The notes under the pieces were generated by a model. It was given only the letters and a program-made list of their open reading frames with translations, had not been told where the DNA came from and made no database searches. Positions 21,372 to 32,900 of a stretch of 64,000 nucleotides of DNA are shown in pieces; position 1 is the first letter of the stretch, and each line of letters opens with the position of its first letter. The stretch is from positions 496,001 through 560,000 of the forward strand of contig NC_091146.1 of NCBI RefSeq assembly GCF_041381155.1. Direction: 5' to 3'. This stretch comes from Argopecten irradians. Lineage: Eukaryota > Mollusca > Bivalvia > Pectinida > Pectinidae. Made by a program: the position numbers and the translations under genes.

Positions 21372-21735
21372 CCGATTTAATTGTTTGTTCAGCATTTTTT
21401 CCCTTTCTTTAAAAACGCTATCATTAACATTAATTTCTGTACCTAGATATGTAAACAATTCTTATAAATCTAATTCTGTATTCCATAACATCAACTGGTG
21501 TTGTTGTAGCGATTTACGTCTTGAGAATATCACAATTTTTCTCTTTCTGATATTAAGTTCTTATTTCCATGTTATGCAATATTGTTTAAATTCATGTAAC
21601 ATTTGTTGTAGACCATCAGATATTTCTGATATCATAACAGTGTTATTGGCAAATAATATGATAAAAAGTTTGGGATACATTCCAATATCATATACCGTAA
21701 AAACTGGTATTATTTGCGCAGGTACTTTTTATGGC
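21372..21735 (-). pseudogene. Degenerate LINE reverse-transcriptase fragment
   Basis: On the minus strand the translation gives MYPKLFIILFANNTVMISE, LQQMLHEFKQYCITWK, IVIFSRRK and TYLGTEINVND, matching the palm region of LINE reverse transcriptases. In-frame stops interrupt it. At the catalytic site the usual FADD reads FANN, with both Asp codons changed to Asn, so the fragment is dead. It is not part of either LINE family described elsewhere in this window. Confidence 0.6.
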
Positions 21736-21748
21736 TGAAAATGCTTAA

Positions 21749-23323
21749 ACAAGAGATCCCAGAGGGATCTTGGCGCCCACCAAAGAATGATCTATATCTG
21801 ACAAAGGAAAGATGGGTCGTTTCTCTACTTTTTAAACTTTTTCAAACATACTACATGTAAAATTTGAGACAGATCGCTTCAGTACCTTTTGAGAAATAGT
21901 GGTAACAAACTTCAACTATCAAAATCCAAGATGACTCCTTGGCGGCCATCTTGTTGATCGATCGGTCCCAAATCACAATATGCACAACTAGGGCCCTAGG
22001 GGAACCTAAATGTGAAATTTGAGAAAGATCCATTCAATACTTTCTGAGAAATAGCGATAACAAACTTTGAATATAAAAATCCAAGATGGCTGCCTGGCAG
22101 TAATTTTGTTGACCGATCGGTCCCAAATCACAATATGCACAACAAGGGCCCTAGGGGAACCTACATATGAATTTTGAGACAGATCCCTTCAGTACTTTCT
22201 GAGAAATAGCGATAACAAACTTTGAATAACAAAATCCAAGATGGCTGCCTGGCGGCCATCTTGTTGATCAATCGGTCCCAAAATGCCATATGCACAACAA
22301 GGTCCCTAGGGGAACCTACATATGAAATTTGAGATAGATCCCTTCAGTACTATCTGAGAAAAAGCCATAACAAACTTTAACTATCGAAATCCAAGATGGC
22401 GGCCATCTTGTTCACCGATTGGTCCAAAAATGCAATAAGCACAACAAGGGCGCTAGGGGAACCTACATATTAAATTTGAGAAAGATCCCTTCAGTACTTT
22501 TTGAGAAATGGGGATATACAACCTTAACTATCAAAATCCAAGATGGCCTCCATGTGAAGTTTGAACAAAATCCCTTCAATAGTTCTCAAGAAATATCGAT
22601 AACAAACTTCAACTGCCAAAATCAAAGATGGCTGCCTGGCGGCCATCTTGTTTTTCCGATCAGCCTCAAAATCTGTATGGCACAAATAGGGACCAAGGGT
22701 AACCTCCATGTGAAGTTTGAACAAAATTCCTTCAGTAGTTCAAGAAATATCGATAACAAACTTCAACTGCCAAAATCAAAGATGGCTGCCTGGCGGCCAT
22801 CTTGTTTTTCCGATCAGCCTCAAAATCTGTATGGCACAAATAGGGACCAAGGGTAACCTCCATGTGAAGTTTGAACAAAATCCCTTCAGTAGTTCTCAAG
22901 AAATAGTAGTTCTCAAGAAATATCGATAACAAACTTCAACTGCCAAAATCAAAGATGGCTGCCTGGCGGCCATCTTGTTTTTCCGATCAGCCTCAAAATC
23001 TGTATGGCACAACTAGGGACCAAGGGTAACCTTCATGTGAAGTTTGAACAACACCCCTTCAGTAGTTCTCAAGAAATATCGATAACAAACTTCAACTGCC
23101 AAAATCAAAGATGGGTGCCTGGCGGCCATCTTGTTTTTCCGATCAGCCTCAAAATCTGTATGGCACAAATATGGACCAAGGGAACCCTCCATGTGAAGTT
23201 TGAACAAATTCTTGCAGCAGTTTTTATGAAATAGTGATAACAAGCATTGTTTACGGACGGACGACGGACCACCGACGCAGGGCGATTTGAATAGCCCACC
23301 ATCTGATGATGGTGGGCTAAAAA
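21749..23323 (+). mobile_element. Helitron-like element, complete, ~150-155-bp units
   Basis: The 5' end ACAAGAG is followed by hairpin GATCCC-AGA-GGGATC and GCCCACCA. The core has two unit types: 155-bp units like those at 1-540 (AACCTACATATGAA...) and then about 150-bp units (AACCTCCATGTGAAGTTTGA). Most carry AAGATGGCTGCC...GGCCATCTTG. The tail is GGAC-rich, with a perfect 12-bp hairpin at 23292-23319 and CTAAAAA/T. The 5' GCCCACCA is complementary to TGGTGGGC of the 3' hairpin. It shares its 3' end with the element at 1-649. No protein is encoded; open frames inside are repeat translations on both strands. Confidence 0.75.
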
Positions 23324-24012
23324 TTTATTATCAGTACATTTTGCGCATCAAAAAAATGGGGAAAACAATGTCCAGGGAGTCCCAAAACCGATATATGAAA
23401 GTGACAATTTCAATGCAAAATATTCCCCATAAATGCTTGACAACTTGCACAAAAAAAGTTGTATTTAAAAGAAATAACACATGAAAACCGCATTGTGTTG
23501 TTTTCTTTTATTGGCAACCGTAACCTTAACTGAAATATCTAGCAGATGTCCAAAACATCGGCGGTCTGGTCTGCCGTACTGCATGCACATGTCAATGTTT
23601 TGAGATATTACACATGAATAGTAATCAGTAATATTTGAAAAGAGTAGAATATATTTACTTAAATTGGCACAATAAGTAATTAGTGTGTTTGAGATCATTA
23701 ACAATCAACAGCAATCAGCTAGCGGATACGTAGTTTAGCTTGCAACAATCACAGTGTGCATAATTTGTCAAGATTTGTAAGACAAAATATTCTTTTCCAT
23801 CGGGTAAGATTCTAAGTCATAAAGGTAGATTGAAAATAGGAAGGGAGATAAAATAACCATATAAATATTTGTAGCGGTATCAGACTGGGTTGATTATCGG
23901 TGATCAGGTAGCTCAGTCGGAAGAGCTACATTTTCTTCTCTCCTGTTACAGAATTGGCACCCAACTAAATAACCAACGGTTGTGGTGTTTGAAAGGGTCT
24001 CGTATGTATTCA
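23324..24012. other. Non-coding stretch with a tRNA-like half-site
   Basis: No exon or known repeat recognised. At about 23906-23930 GGTAGCTCAGTCGGAAGAGC resembles a tRNA A-box arm, but no B-box or cloverleaf follows, so it is probably a SINE remnant or chance. Confidence 0.35.
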
Positions 24013-24472
24013 ACAAGAGGCCCATGGGCCTTAACGGTCACCTGAGTTAGAATATATAATGAAACAAATTAAAGACATATAAACACCATAAGCTGGGCCT
24101 TGAAGTTGGTCAGTGATTTATAAATTTGACTTTTTAGACTACGAAGAGTATTTGCTTCCATCAAACCTGTGAACTTAGAGGTATTTTTGAAATTTTAATC
24201 ATTTTTACCCTTTTTTTTAGCCCCGCCCCTCTGCCCCCAGGGGGTCGGCCAGGACCAATGTGGATATATTAAAATGCTATCTCAGGCTAATAATTCTAAC
24301 CAAGTTTGACTCATTTCCTATGGAAAATTGAGCAAAAAATGTTCAATTATGTGTTTTTCCTATATAAACTATAGTAAACTTGACCCCCTCCCCAAGGGGA
24401 AACAGGAGACCCCAGGGTCATATAATTTACAATTTTTATAAACAGATTTTAAGACCTTTTCAATCTATAAAG
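24013..24472 (+). mobile_element. 5' fragment of a Helitron-like element
   Basis: Starts ACAAGAG, with a perfect GGCCCATGGGCC palindrome at 24019-24030 and GGTCACCTGAG. A core piece with CCCGCCCCTCTGCCCCC is related in style to the units at 2508-3947. There is no array, no GGAC tract and no 3' hairpin; the sequence stops at about 24472 against another repeat. A matching 3' hairpin would be expected to contain CTCAGGTGACC, which is absent here. Confidence 0.6.
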
Positions 24473-24676
24473 TGTTCGCCCCTGTGAGGAAGGCTCTGGG
24501 TTCTGTCCCCTGGCCGAGACACACCAAAGTCTATAAAAGTGGTAGTTTCTGCTCCTGCTTAGCGCTCAGCATACATGGAGTGGGACGACTGGTTCGCCCG
24601 TTGTCAGTATAATGTGACCGGGTGGGGTGTGTTGCTTTGTGTCTTCGGCGGCATGCTTCAGTGATATAGCACTATA
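24473..24676 (+). repeat. Second, truncated copy of the repeat at 14491-15008
   Basis: Reverse complement of 14645-14849 with few differences (for example GTTCGCCCCTGTGAGGAAGG and GACCGGGTGGGGTGTGTTGC). Both ends are truncated, and the (CAAA)n tail is missing. Confidence 0.65.
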
Positions 24677-25960
24677 ATCAAAGTACTGAAAGTACTGCTG
24701 CGGTAAAACTTCTGGATGATAGGAGTTGATTCGAGTGTTAAAGATTGATAAGTCAATGGTTATATTATCAGTATAACTGCAAATTGGAAAACGATCCAAA
24801 GGAAACAGGACTCAAACTAAGGCTGAAAAACTAATACAAATAATTGTTTTTTTTTTATTTGGTCGTAATAATTTATCACATTGATTTATTTTCTCACATT
24901 TTGTACAGGTCAAGTTATTCTAAATACACATAATGCATTTCAGTGCAGAACCTTCAATCAAAGAGGAAGTATTTATGTTGTCAAGTTTATATAAAGAAAA
25001 GTTTCAGCATTATGGTGACTTGTAATGTCAAATTAAATTGATTTTTTTTTTGTTAAAAACTAAACAGGCATTCTTCAGATATCAAGAAAAAACTTACTGG
25101 TTATATTATATAAAATCTCATATAATGTTTAGCAATACCATACACGTATTTGACCTTTAATGACTAATATGAATGACATCAAGGATTTCCTGTTTAACAA
25201 AAATGTATCTAGCAAGTTTAAGAACACCATACTATCTATAACTACAAAAATTAATGGTTGTCAGACCGTGTAACATATATAACTAACGTATATTGTCATA
25301 AAGGATGACTTTCATGCTTCATAACTTCACTAATACTACTTTGGCAACATATCAGGGAGAAAGAGGGGAAAGAGAGAAAAAATTCTCTGTCAGCTATCAG
25401 CTGTTTACCGGTATATGCTTTATCAAGTTTCAAGTACATCAATGTATATGTATTAACTATAAAACTAAATAACCTGAGTTAACTAAACGACATGTAAATG
25501 GCAGGAAGGATGTTTTTTGTCAAAACATGTTAATATTTTTTCTCTATGTCTATCAAGTTTGTAGTACATTACAACATATATTCTAACAAACGGTAACGGC
25601 ACGAGTTACCTAAATGACAGATATTGTCATCAGTGTCCTTTTCTAACTACAATTTGTAAATATCTTCTTATTAAACATTATGGAAAGTTGTTCAGCAAAA
25701 TTTGGAGCAAGGATAGGTCCAACATTCGGATCGCAAATTCACTCAGAAATTTTACTTTGACATGATAATTTACTTTGAAATTTGACTATTGGTTCCAAAA
25801 CTGTTTTCATAAGGCTTGAACATGATAATTTACTTTGAAATATGAATATTGGTAGAAAAAACAGTTCTTATAAGGCTTGGTTCAAGAAAAACATAATTGT
25901 AGTATATGATTTAATGAAGGATAGTGACACGCTTACTTTTTACTGTTTTGATGAATTGAT
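24677..25960. other. AT-rich non-coding stretch with a short tandem duplication
   Basis: No exon recognised. Two copies of a roughly 55-60-bp unit (ACATGATAATTTACTTTGAA ... TAAGGCTTG) lie at about 25757-25880. The rest shows nothing I can support. Confidence 0.45.
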
Positions 25961-26954
25961 TGTTTGTTTGTTTGTTTGTTTGAGTTTTACGGCCCATCGA
26001 CAACTAAGGTCATTTAGGGCCAAACTACAAGTCATGCATTAATATCAGGATAAAAGTTCAGGGTAAGAAAAAGCAAGTAAGGACTAAAACACAGATTGTA
26101 AACGTTAATTTGATAAAAAGAAGAAGGTTTGCATGGGATAAAATAAATTTGGCTAAAACACATGAGAAAACTCATGCACAATGTTGATGAAACGATGAAA
26201 TGTTGAGTTGTAACGATGTATGATGAGAAAACGTTCATATTTTGCTTAAAATACCGATGTCTTTGAGATAATTAAAAATACGATTATGTCTCACGGCATG
26301 AAACAAAGTGTACATGTCGGAGACATCGTAGTATTTATCTCGAATGTGTTTAAAATCAATACAATGCAATAAAATATGCTCCACTGTGAGAGGAGAATCA
26401 CATGCATGGCATGTAGGAGGATCCTCCCCTCTCAATAGATAGGAATGTGTAAAATATGTGTGTCCAGTTCGGAGCCGAGAGAGAACAACTTCCTCTCTGC
26501 GGTCTCTCCGACTGGACAGTTTAGGATTAAGTGTAGGTTGAATTTTAAACAGTTTATTGTTTGTTTCGGTAGACCACCTTTGTTGCCAATGGTGTTTGAT
26601 GGCTGACTGAATTGAAGGTTTGATGTCGGTGTATGGTAGTTTCAAATCTGTTTGTGCTAGGCGAAGAGCAGTCTTAGCTGCTTTATCAGCCTGTTCATTC
26701 CCCTTTATACCCACATGACTGGGAATCCAGAGATAAGTAATTTGAGTTTTAGAAGATAATCGAAATGTTCGGATTAAAAGATTTTGGATTAGAGTATTTC
26801 TAGGGCTTCTTGATTTCAAAGCCTGAAGAACTGAAAGAGAGTCTGAACAGATGATTGCCTTTTCAATGCGGTGTTCTTCGATGTGGTCAAGCGCCAGACC
26901 GATAGCACATGCTTCCGCAGAGAAAATGGAGGCAACATCTGGAAGTCGGATAGA
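25961..26954 (-). mobile_element. 5'-truncated LINE (RNase H end), minus strand
   Basis: Same family as 15386-17524. It retains only the RNase H domain from about LPDVASIFSAEACAIG onward and the C-terminal Cys/His motif, with a stop near 26235 (GILSKI) and the 3' (CAAA)n tail at 25961-25983. The coding frame is intact over this span; at the equivalent of the 16186 stop it has CGA (Arg). At 26951-26955 the LINE passes without a gap into the 67-bp satellite, with shared bases TAGAG at the junction. Confidence 0.85.
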
Positions 26955-29900
26955 GTTAATAATCCTATTGTTGTCACTGACCCACCACTCTCTGTTGTTA
27001 AACCAATAAAAGACAGCTAGGGTTAATAATCCTATTGTTGTCACTGACCCACCACTCTCTGTTGTTAAACCAATAAAAGACAGCTAGGTTAATAATCCTA
27101 TTGTTGTCACTGACCCACCACTCTCTGTTGTTAAACCAATAAAAGACAGCTAGAGTTAATAATCCTATTGTTGTCACTGACCCACCCACTCTCTTTTGTT
27201 AAACCAATAAAAGACAGCTAGGGTTAATAATCCTATTGTTGTCACTGACCCACCACTCTCTGTTGTTAAACCAATAAAAGACAGCTAGAGTTAATAATCC
27301 TATTGTTGTCACTGACCCACCACTCTCTGTTGTTAAACCAATAAAAGACAGCTAGGGTTAATAATCCTATTGTTGTCACTGACCCACCACTCTCTGTTGT
27401 TAAACCAATAAAAGACAGCTAGGGTTAATACTCCAATTGTTGTCACTGACCCACCACTCTCTGTTGTTAAACCAATAAAAGACAGCTAGGGTTAATAATC
27501 CTATTATTGTTGTCACTGACCCACCACTCTCTGTTGTTAAACCAATAAAAGACAGCTAGGGTTAATAATCCTATTGTTGTCACTGACCCACCACTCTCTG
27601 TTGTTAAACCAATAAAAGACAGCTAGGGTTAATAATCCCTATTGTTGTCACTGACCCACCACTCTCTGTTGTTAAACCAATAAAAGACAGCTAGGGATAA
27701 TAATCCTATTGTTGTCACTGACCCACCACTCTCTGTTGTTAAACCAATAAAAGACAGCTAGGGTTAATAATCCTATTGTTATCACTGACCCACCACTCTC
27801 TGTTGTTAAACCAATAAAAGACAGCTAGGGTTAATAATCCTATTGTTGTCACTGACCCACCACTCTCTGTTGTTAAACCAATAAAAGACAGCTAGAGTTA
27901 ATAATCCTATTGTTGTCACTGACCCACCACTCTCTGTTGTTAAACCAATAAAAGACAGCTAGGGTTAATAATCCTATTGTTGTCACTGACCCACCACTCT
28001 CTGTTGTTAAACCAATAAAAGACAGCTAGGGTTAATAATCCTATTGTTGTCACTGACCCACCACTCTCTGTTGTTAAACCAATAAAAGACAGCTAGGGTT
28101 AATAATCCTATTGTTGTCACTGACCCACCACTCTCTGTTGTTAAACCAATAAAAGACAGCTAGAGTTAATAATCCTATTGTTGTCACTGACCCACCACTC
28201 TCTGTTGTTAAACCAATAAAAGACAGCTAGGGTTAATAATCCTATTGTTGTCACTGACCCACCACTCTCTGTTGTTAAACCAATAAAAGACAGCTAGAGT
28301 TAATAATCCTATTGTTGTCACTGACCCACCACTCTCTTGTTGTTAAACCAATAAAAGACAGCTAGGTTAATAATCCTATTGTTGTCACTGACCCACCACT
28401 CTCTGTTGTTAAACCAATAAAAGACAGCTAGAGTTAATAATCCTATTGTTGTCACTGACCCACCACTCTCTGTTGTTAAACCAATAAAAGACAGCTAGGG
28501 TTAATAATCCTATTGTTGTCACTGACCCACCACTCTCTGTTGTTAAACCAATAAAAGACAGCTAGAGTTAATAATCCTATTGTTGTCACTGACCCACCAC
28601 TCTCTGTTGTTAAACCAATAAAAGACAGCTAGAGTTAATAATCCTATTGTTGTCACTGACCCACCACCTCTCTGTTGTTAAACCAATAAAAGACAGCTAG
28701 AGTTAATAATCCTATTGTTGTCACTGACCCACCACTCTCTGTTGTTAAACCAATAAAAGACAGCTAGAGTTAATAATCCTATTGTTGTCACTGACCCACC
28801 ACTCTCTGTTGTTAAACCAATAAAAGACAGCTAGAGTTAATAATCCTATTGTTGTCACTGACCCACCACTCTCTGTTGTTAAACCAATAAAAGACAGCTA
28901 GGTTAATAATCCTATTGTTGTCACTGACCCACCACTCTCTGTTGTTAAACCAATAAAAGACAGCTAGGTTAATAATCCTATTGTTGTCACTGACCCACCA
29001 CTCTCTGTTGTTAAACCAATAAAAGACAGCTAGGGTTAATAATCCTATTGTTGTCACTGACCCACCACTCTCTGTTGTTAAACCAATAAAAGACAGCTAG
29101 GGTTAATAATCCTATTGTTGTCACTGACCCACCACTCTCTGTTGTTAAACCAATAAAAGACAGCTAGGGTTAATAATCCTATTGTTGTCACTGACCCACC
29201 ACTCTCTGTTGTTAAACCAATAAAAGACAGCTAGAGTTAATAATCCTATTGTTGTCACTGACCCACCACTCTCTGTTGTTAAACCAATAAAAGACAGCTA
29301 GGTTAATAATCCTATTGTTGTCACTGACCCACCACTCTCTGTTGTTAAACCAATAAAAGACAGCTAGGGTTAATAATCCTATTGTTGTCACTGACCCACC
29401 ACTCTCTGTTGTTAAACCAATAAAAGACAGCTAGGGTTAATAATCCTATTGTTGTCACTGACCCACCACTCTCTGTTGTTAAACCAATAAAAGACAGCTA
29501 GGGTTAATAATCCTATTGTTGTCACTGACCCACCACTCTCTGTTGTTAAACCAATAAAAGACAGCTAGGGTTAATAATCCTATTGTTGTCACTGACCCAC
29601 CACTCTCTGTTGTTAAACCAATAAAAGACAGCTAGGTTAATAATCCTATTGTTGTCACTGACCCACCACTCTCTGTTGTTAAACCAATAAAAGACAGCTA
29701 GGGTTAATAATCCTATTGTTGTCACTGACCCACCACTCTCTGTTGTTAAACCAATAAAAGACAGCTAGAGTTAATAATCCTATTGTTGTCACTGACCCAC
29801 CACTCTCTGTTGTTAAACCAATAAAAGACAGCTAGGGTTAATAATCCTATTGTTGTCACTGACCCACCACTCTCTGTTGTTAAACCAATAAAAGACAGCT

Positions 29901-32900
29901 AGGGTTAATAATCCTATTGTTGTCACTGACCCACCACTCTCTGTTGTTAAACCAATAAAAGACAGCTAGGGTTAATAATCCTATTGTTGTCACTGACCCA
30001 CCACTCTCTGTTGTTAAACCAATAAAAGACAGCTAGAGTTAATAATCCTATTGTTGTCACTGACCCACCACTCTCTGTTGTTAAACCAATAAAAGACAGC
30101 TAGGGTTAATAATCCTATTGTTGTCACTGACCCACCACTCTCTGTTGTTAAACCAATAAAAGACAGCTAGGTTAATAATCCTATTGTTGTCACTGACCCA
30201 CCACTCTCTGTTGTTAAACCAATAAAAGACAGCTAGGTTAATAATCCTATTGTTGTCACTGACCCACCACTCTCTGTTGTTAAACCAATAAAAGACAGCT
30301 AGAGTTAATAATCCTATTGTTGTCACTGACCCACCACTCTCTGTTGTTAAACCAATAAAAGACAGCTAGAGTTAATAATCCTATTGTTGTCACTGACCCA
30401 CCACTCTCTGTTGTTAAACCAATAAAAGACAGCTAGAGTTAATAATCCTATTATTGTCACTGACCCACCACTCTCTGTTGTTAAACCAATAAAAGACAGC
30501 TAGAGATAATAACTCTATTGTTGTCACTGACCCACCACTCTCTGTTGTTAAACCAATAAAAGACAGCTAGAGTTAATAATCCTATTGTTGTCACTGACCC
30601 ACCACTCTCTGTTGTTAAACCAATAAAAGACAGCTAGAGTTAATAATCCTATTGTTGTCACTGACCCACCACTCTCTGTTGTTAAACCAATAAAAGACAG
30701 CTAGAGTTAATAATCCTATTGTTGTCACTGACCCACCACTCTCTGTTGTTAAACCAATAAAAAGACAGCTAGAGTTAATAATCCTATTGTTGTCACTGAC
30801 CCACCACTCTCTGTTGTTAAACCAATAAAAGACAGCTAGAGTTAATAATCCTATTGTTGTCACTGACCCACCACTCTCTGTTGTTAAACCAATAAAAGAC
30901 AGCTAGGGTTAATAATCCTATTGTTGTCACTGACCCACCACTCTCTGTTGTTAAACCAATAAAAGACAGCTAGGGTTAATAATCCTATTGTTGTCACTGA
31001 CCCACCACTCTCTGTTGTTAAACCAATAAAAGACAGCTAGGTTAATAATCCTATTGTTGTCACTGACCCACCACTCTCTGTTGTTAAACCAATAAAAGAC
31101 AGCTAGAGTTAATAATCCTATTGTTGTCACTGACCCACCACTCTCTGTTGTTAAACCAATAAAAGACAGCTAGGGTTAATAATCCTATTGTTGTCACTGA
31201 CCCACCACTCTCTGTTGTTAAACCAATAAAAGACAGCTAGGGTTAATAATCCTATTGTTGTCACTGACCCACCACTCTCTTTGTTAAACCAATAAAAGAC
31301 AGCTAGGGTTAATAATCCTATTGTTGTCACTGACCCACCACTCTCTGTTGTTAAACCAATAAAAGACAGCTAGGGTTAATAATCCTATTGTTGTCACTGA
31401 CCCACCACTCTCTGTTGTTAAACCAATAAAAGACAGCTAGGGTTAATAATCCTATTGTTGTCACTGACCCACCACTCTCTGTTGTTAAACCAATAAAAGA
31501 CAGCTAGAGTTAATAATCCTATTGTTGTCACTGACCCACCACTCTCTGTTGTTAAACCAATAAAAGACAGCTAGAGTTAATAATCCTATTGTTGTCACTG
31601 ACCCACCACTCTCTTTTGTTAAACCAATAAAAGACAGCTAGGGTTAATAATCCTATTGTTGTCACTGACCCACCACTCTCTGTTGTTAAACCAATAAAAG
31701 ACAGCTAGGTTAATAATCCTATTGTTGTCACTGACCCACCACTCTCTGTTGTTAAACCAATAAAAGACAGCTAGGGTTAATAATCCTATTGTTGTCACTG
31801 ACCCACCACTCTCTGTTGTTAAACCAATAAAAGACAGCTAGGTTAATAATCCTATTGTTGTCACTGACCCACCACTCTCTGTTGTTAAACCAATAAAAGA
31901 CAGCTAGGGTTAATAATCCTATTGTTGTCACTGACCCACCACTCTCTGTTGTTAAACCAATAAAAGACAGCTAGGGTTAATAATCCTATTGTTGTCACTG
32001 ACCCACCACTCTCTGTTGTTAAACCAATAAAAGACAGCTAGGGTTAATAATCCTATTGTTGTCACTGACCCACCACTCTCTGTTGTTAAACCAATAAAAG
32101 ACAGCTAGGGTTAATAATCCTATTGTTGTCACTGACCCACCACTCTCTGTTGTTAAACCAATAAAAGACAGCTAGGGTTAATAATCCTATTGTTGTCACT
32201 GACCCACCACTCTCTGTTGTTAAACCAATAAAAGACAGCTAGGGTTAATAATCCTATTGTTGTCACTGACCCACCACTCTCTGTTGTTAAACCAATAAAA
32301 GACAGCTAGAGTTAATAATCCTATTGTTGTCACTGACCCACCACTCTCTGTTGTTAAACCAATAAAAGACAGCTAGGGTTAATAATCCTATTGTTGTCAC
32401 TGACCCACCACTCTCTGTTGTTAAACCAATAAAAGACAGCTAGGGTTAATAATCCTATTGTTGTCACTGACCCACCACTCTCTGTTGTTAAACCAATAAA
32501 AGACAGCTAGGGTTAATAATCCTATTGTTGTCACTGACCCACCACTCTCTGTTGTTAAACCAATAAAAGACAGCTAGGGTTAATAATCCTATTGTTGTCA
32601 CTGACCCACCACTCTCTGTTGTTAAACCAATAAAAGACAGCTAGGGTTAATAATCCTATTGTTGTCACTGACCCACCACTCTCTGTTGTTAAACCAATAA
32701 AAGACAGCTAGAGTTAATAATCCTATTGTTGTCACTGACCCACCACTCTCTGTTGTTAAACCAATAAAAGACAGCTAGAGTTAATAATCCTATTGTTGTC
32801 ACTGACCCACCACTCTCTGTTGTTAAACCAATAAAAGACAGCTAGAGTTAATAATCCTATTGTTGTCACTGACCCACCACTCTCTGTTGTTAAACCAATA

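Noticed and set aside
23900-23960. Functional tRNA gene
   Set aside because: Only an A-box-like arm (GGTAGCTCAGTCGG) is present; no B-box, anticodon stem or acceptor pairing follows.
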